Shown here: one piece after another, positions 62,413 through 64,000 of the stretch
Layout: each line of letters starts with the position of its first letter
Numbering within the stretch: position 1 is the first letter of the stretch
Origin: JAHDFB01 sp965658745
GTDB taxonomy: Bacteria; Bacteroidota; Bacteroidia; Chitinophagales; Saprospiraceae
Assembly (NCBI GenBank): GCA_965658745.1
Contig: CBFHTK010000002.1
Span: forward strand, 186,001-250,000
Direction of reading: 5' to 3'
DNA: 64,000 bases
Made by a program: the position numbers and the translations under genes
Notes under the pieces: model-generated
What the model saw: only the letters and a program-made list of their open reading frames with translations
What the model was told of the DNA's origin: nothing
The model's database searches: none

Positions 62413-64000
62413 ATGAAAAAGTATTTAGTAAGATTTTCCGTTCTGTTCAGTTTTTTTATGCTGATTTCTTTTGGGCTCAAGGCCCAAAATTATGAGTACG
62501 AGATCGAATTAGAAGCGGTAGAAATTGAGAATCTTGGAGGATTACAGTCTTTTGCAATTGGTACATGGGATGGGTATTCGATCTTGATCGGCGGTAGACT
62601 AGATGGTCTTCATCAAAGACAGCCATTTGCATCTTTTGATGAAGCTGGTCATAACACTCAGATATTTGTGGTAGATCCTGAATCAAAGGAAGTTTGGAAG
62701 AAATCAGTGTTAACTTTGCCAACTTCACTTAGAGAGCAAATGTCATCTACAAACATGCAGTTTACTCAATCTGATGATGAGCTTATTATTACAGGTGGAT
62801 ATGGGTACTCTGCGAGCGCAGGTGATCATGTCACGTACGCGTTTTTAACGCGAATTGACCTCAAAGGACTTACGGAGTCTATAATTAATGGTAATAGCGA
62901 TGATCCTTTGGACGCGCAATACTTTGAGCAGATTTCCGACCCTAGGTTCGCTGTAACAGGTGGGAGATTACTCCTAATGGATGATATGTATTATTTAGTT
63001 GGTGGTCACCGTTTTATGGGGCGATACAATCCGATGGGGCCAGATCACGGACCTGGTTTTGAACAAGACTATACTTACGAAGCGCGAAGGTTTACAATTG
63101 TTGGAGTTAGTGAGTTAGCTGTAGAGTTTATTGATCCTTTACATGATGAAATGCACATGCGTAGACGAGACTTTAATGTCGTTCCTTTTTTTCAAGACGG
63201 TGAAAAAGGAATAATTGCGTATTCTGGTGTTTTTCAACCGACAAGCGATGTACCTTGGTTGTATCCGGTCAAGATTACTGAAGAAGGAATTACTGCAGAT
63301 GAATCATTCACACAGTATTTCAATCACTACCATTCTGCTAGTTTGCCGATTTATAATCAAGAATCGGATGTGATGCATACCTTGTTTTTTGGAGGTATAG
63401 CTCAGTTTTATATGGACAATGATGTGTTAGTACAAGATAATGATATTCCTTTTGTACAGACAATTGCTGATGTCCAGCTATCAAAAGAAGGATTTAGCGA
63501 ACATAAACTGAGTGCTGAAATGCCAGATTATCTCGGTGCAGGTTCAGAATTTGTTTATATCGACGATGTGCCTAAATATAGCGATGAGGTAATTGATGGC
63601 GATGCGATGGGAGACGATAAATTGGCTGTAGGATATATCTTTGGTGGAATCAGAAGTTCTAAGGCCAATATATTTTGGGAGAATAATGGTACTCAAAGTG
63701 AGGCTTCAAGCACAATTTATAAAGTCTACTTAACCAGAACACAGACGGTTGCAACTGAGGAAACACCAAGTACGTATTCTAAATTGCTGCTTTATCCCAA
63801 TCCAGCATCGAACGTGCTAAAAATGTCTGTAAATCTGCAGCAGCCAACTGCGATTGACGTCGAAATTCGAAACGCTGAAGGAAAATTGATCCATCAGAGT
63901 CAAATAGCGGCATCGGAAACAACTACGGGTTTTAACTTTTTCAAGTTACAAGAAGCTGAAATCCCTTATGGAATGTACATGTACACGCTTAAATTTGGTG
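62413..64000 (+). CDS. Kelch-like exported protein with T9SS sorting domain (cut by window end)
   Basis: The frame runs open from ATG 62413 to the window edge (529 codons). A signal peptide (residues 1-23, ending GLKA) is followed by beta-propeller-like repeats with kelch-style GG doublets: GGRLDG, ITGGYGYS, LVGGHRFMG, FFGGIAQF and IFGGIRSS. Near the end LLLYPNPASNVLKMSV ... GMYMYTLKFG is the start of a type IX sorting domain. About 10-15 residues are probably missing on the right. It belongs to the secreted surface proteins of this strain; no ligand is known. Confidence 0.85.
   Translation, partial: MKKYLVRFSVLFSFFMLISFGLKAQNYEYEIELEAVEIENLGGLQSFAIGTWDGYSILIGGRLDGLHQRQPFASFDEAGHNTQIFVVDPESKEVWKKSVLTLPTSLREQMSSTNMQFTQSDDELIITGGYGYSASAGDHVTYAFLTRIDLKGLTESIINGNSDDPLDAQYFEQISDPRFAVTGGRLLLMDDMYYLVGGHRFMGRYNPMGPDHGPGFEQDYTYEARRFTIVGVSELAVEFIDPLHDEMHMRRRDFNVVPFFQDGEKGIIAYSGVFQPTSDVPWLYPVKITEEGITADESFTQYFNHYHSASLPIYNQESDVMHTLFFGGIAQFYMDNDVLVQDNDIPFVQTIADVQLSKEGFSEHKLSAEMPDYLGAGSEFVYIDDVPKYSDEVIDGDAMGDDKLAVGYIFGGIRSSKANIFWENNGTQSEASSTIYKVYLTRTQTVATEETPSTYSKLLLYPNPASNVLKMSVNLQQPTAIDVEIRNAEGKLIHQSQIAASETTTGFNFFKLQEAEIPYGMYMYTLKFG

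Noticed and set aside
1..64000. CRISPR array, restriction-modification, toxin-antitoxin or phage cluster
   Set aside because: No regularly spaced repeats, Cas, methyltransferase, nuclease-defence or phage structural genes were recognised.

Overview
The window is a chromosomal segment of a Bacteroidota bacterium (AT-rich, roughly 40% GC by eye). The evidence is type IX secretion C-terminal sorting domains on at least four proteins, families largely confined to this phylum (DUF4293, DUF4199, DUF4159, the BatA-pyrC-DUF4199-GT2 gene order, an ExbB/ExbD cluster with two ExbD genes), and promoters of the TTG / TAnnTTTG type. The class cannot be fixed from the sequence; Saprospiria or a related marine group would fit. 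There are no rRNA genes, CRISPR arrays or intact insertion sequences. Most of the window is ordinary core chromosome with little sign of recent transfer.

Layout. 1-810: a decayed coding fragment, tRNA-Ser(GGA) and a tandem repeat that carries an inverted copy of the tRNA 3' flank. 810-4252: peptide deformylase, RuvX/YqgF, CutC, TatD and an RNase H with a viroplasmin domain. 4634-6885: an ExbB / membrane protein / ExbD / ExbD operon. 6991-12271: a haem-motif VCBS lipoprotein, a DUF4293 protein, an FAD oxidoreductase and an OstA-like protein. 12274-17121: a nitronate monooxygenase divergent from a fadN-fadA beta-oxidation operon, with a 27-bp palindrome between them. 17324-24654 (minus strand): surface-sugar genes (GT4, epimerase, GT2), then DUF4199, a dihydroorotase homologue without its metal ligands, and a BatA/VWA membrane protein. 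24941-29141: QueE, GmhA-GmhB (heptose for LPS), a TlpA-like thioredoxin with a damaged start, and aldehyde dehydrogenase. 29236-29933: rplU-rpmA with a good promoter. 30052-38502: aspartyl protease/PDZ, amino acid permease, two dihaem peroxidases, hydrolase and pirin.

38676-43355: a likely sulfur unit: membrane protein, Crp regulator, small membrane protein, persulfide-dioxygenase/rhodanese fusion and SulP transporter. 43429-45367: a decaying ECF-sigma / outer-membrane-barrel module; the barrel gene has a frameshift and a nonsense codon, and the sigma factor appears to lack most of region 2. 45410-48742: a DUF1800-DUF1501 pair. 49054-57286: a 51-aa membrane protein with its own promoter and terminator, a large sortilin/BNR protein, DUF4159, DsbA-like, RsmE, RseP and HscB. 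57416-58290: tRNA-Leu(CAA) followed by about 750 bp of hairpins and repeats without a gene. 58291-64000: a lipoprotein, an MFS transporter, two T9SS-exported proteins (the last cut by the window edge) and another 51-aa membrane protein.

I do not see a clear multi-gene novel system. The observations most worth following are the decaying sigma/barrel module, the tRNA-flanking inverted repeats at both tRNA genes, the operator-like palindrome of the beta-oxidation locus, the metal-site-less dihydroorotase and the two 51-aa membrane proteins.
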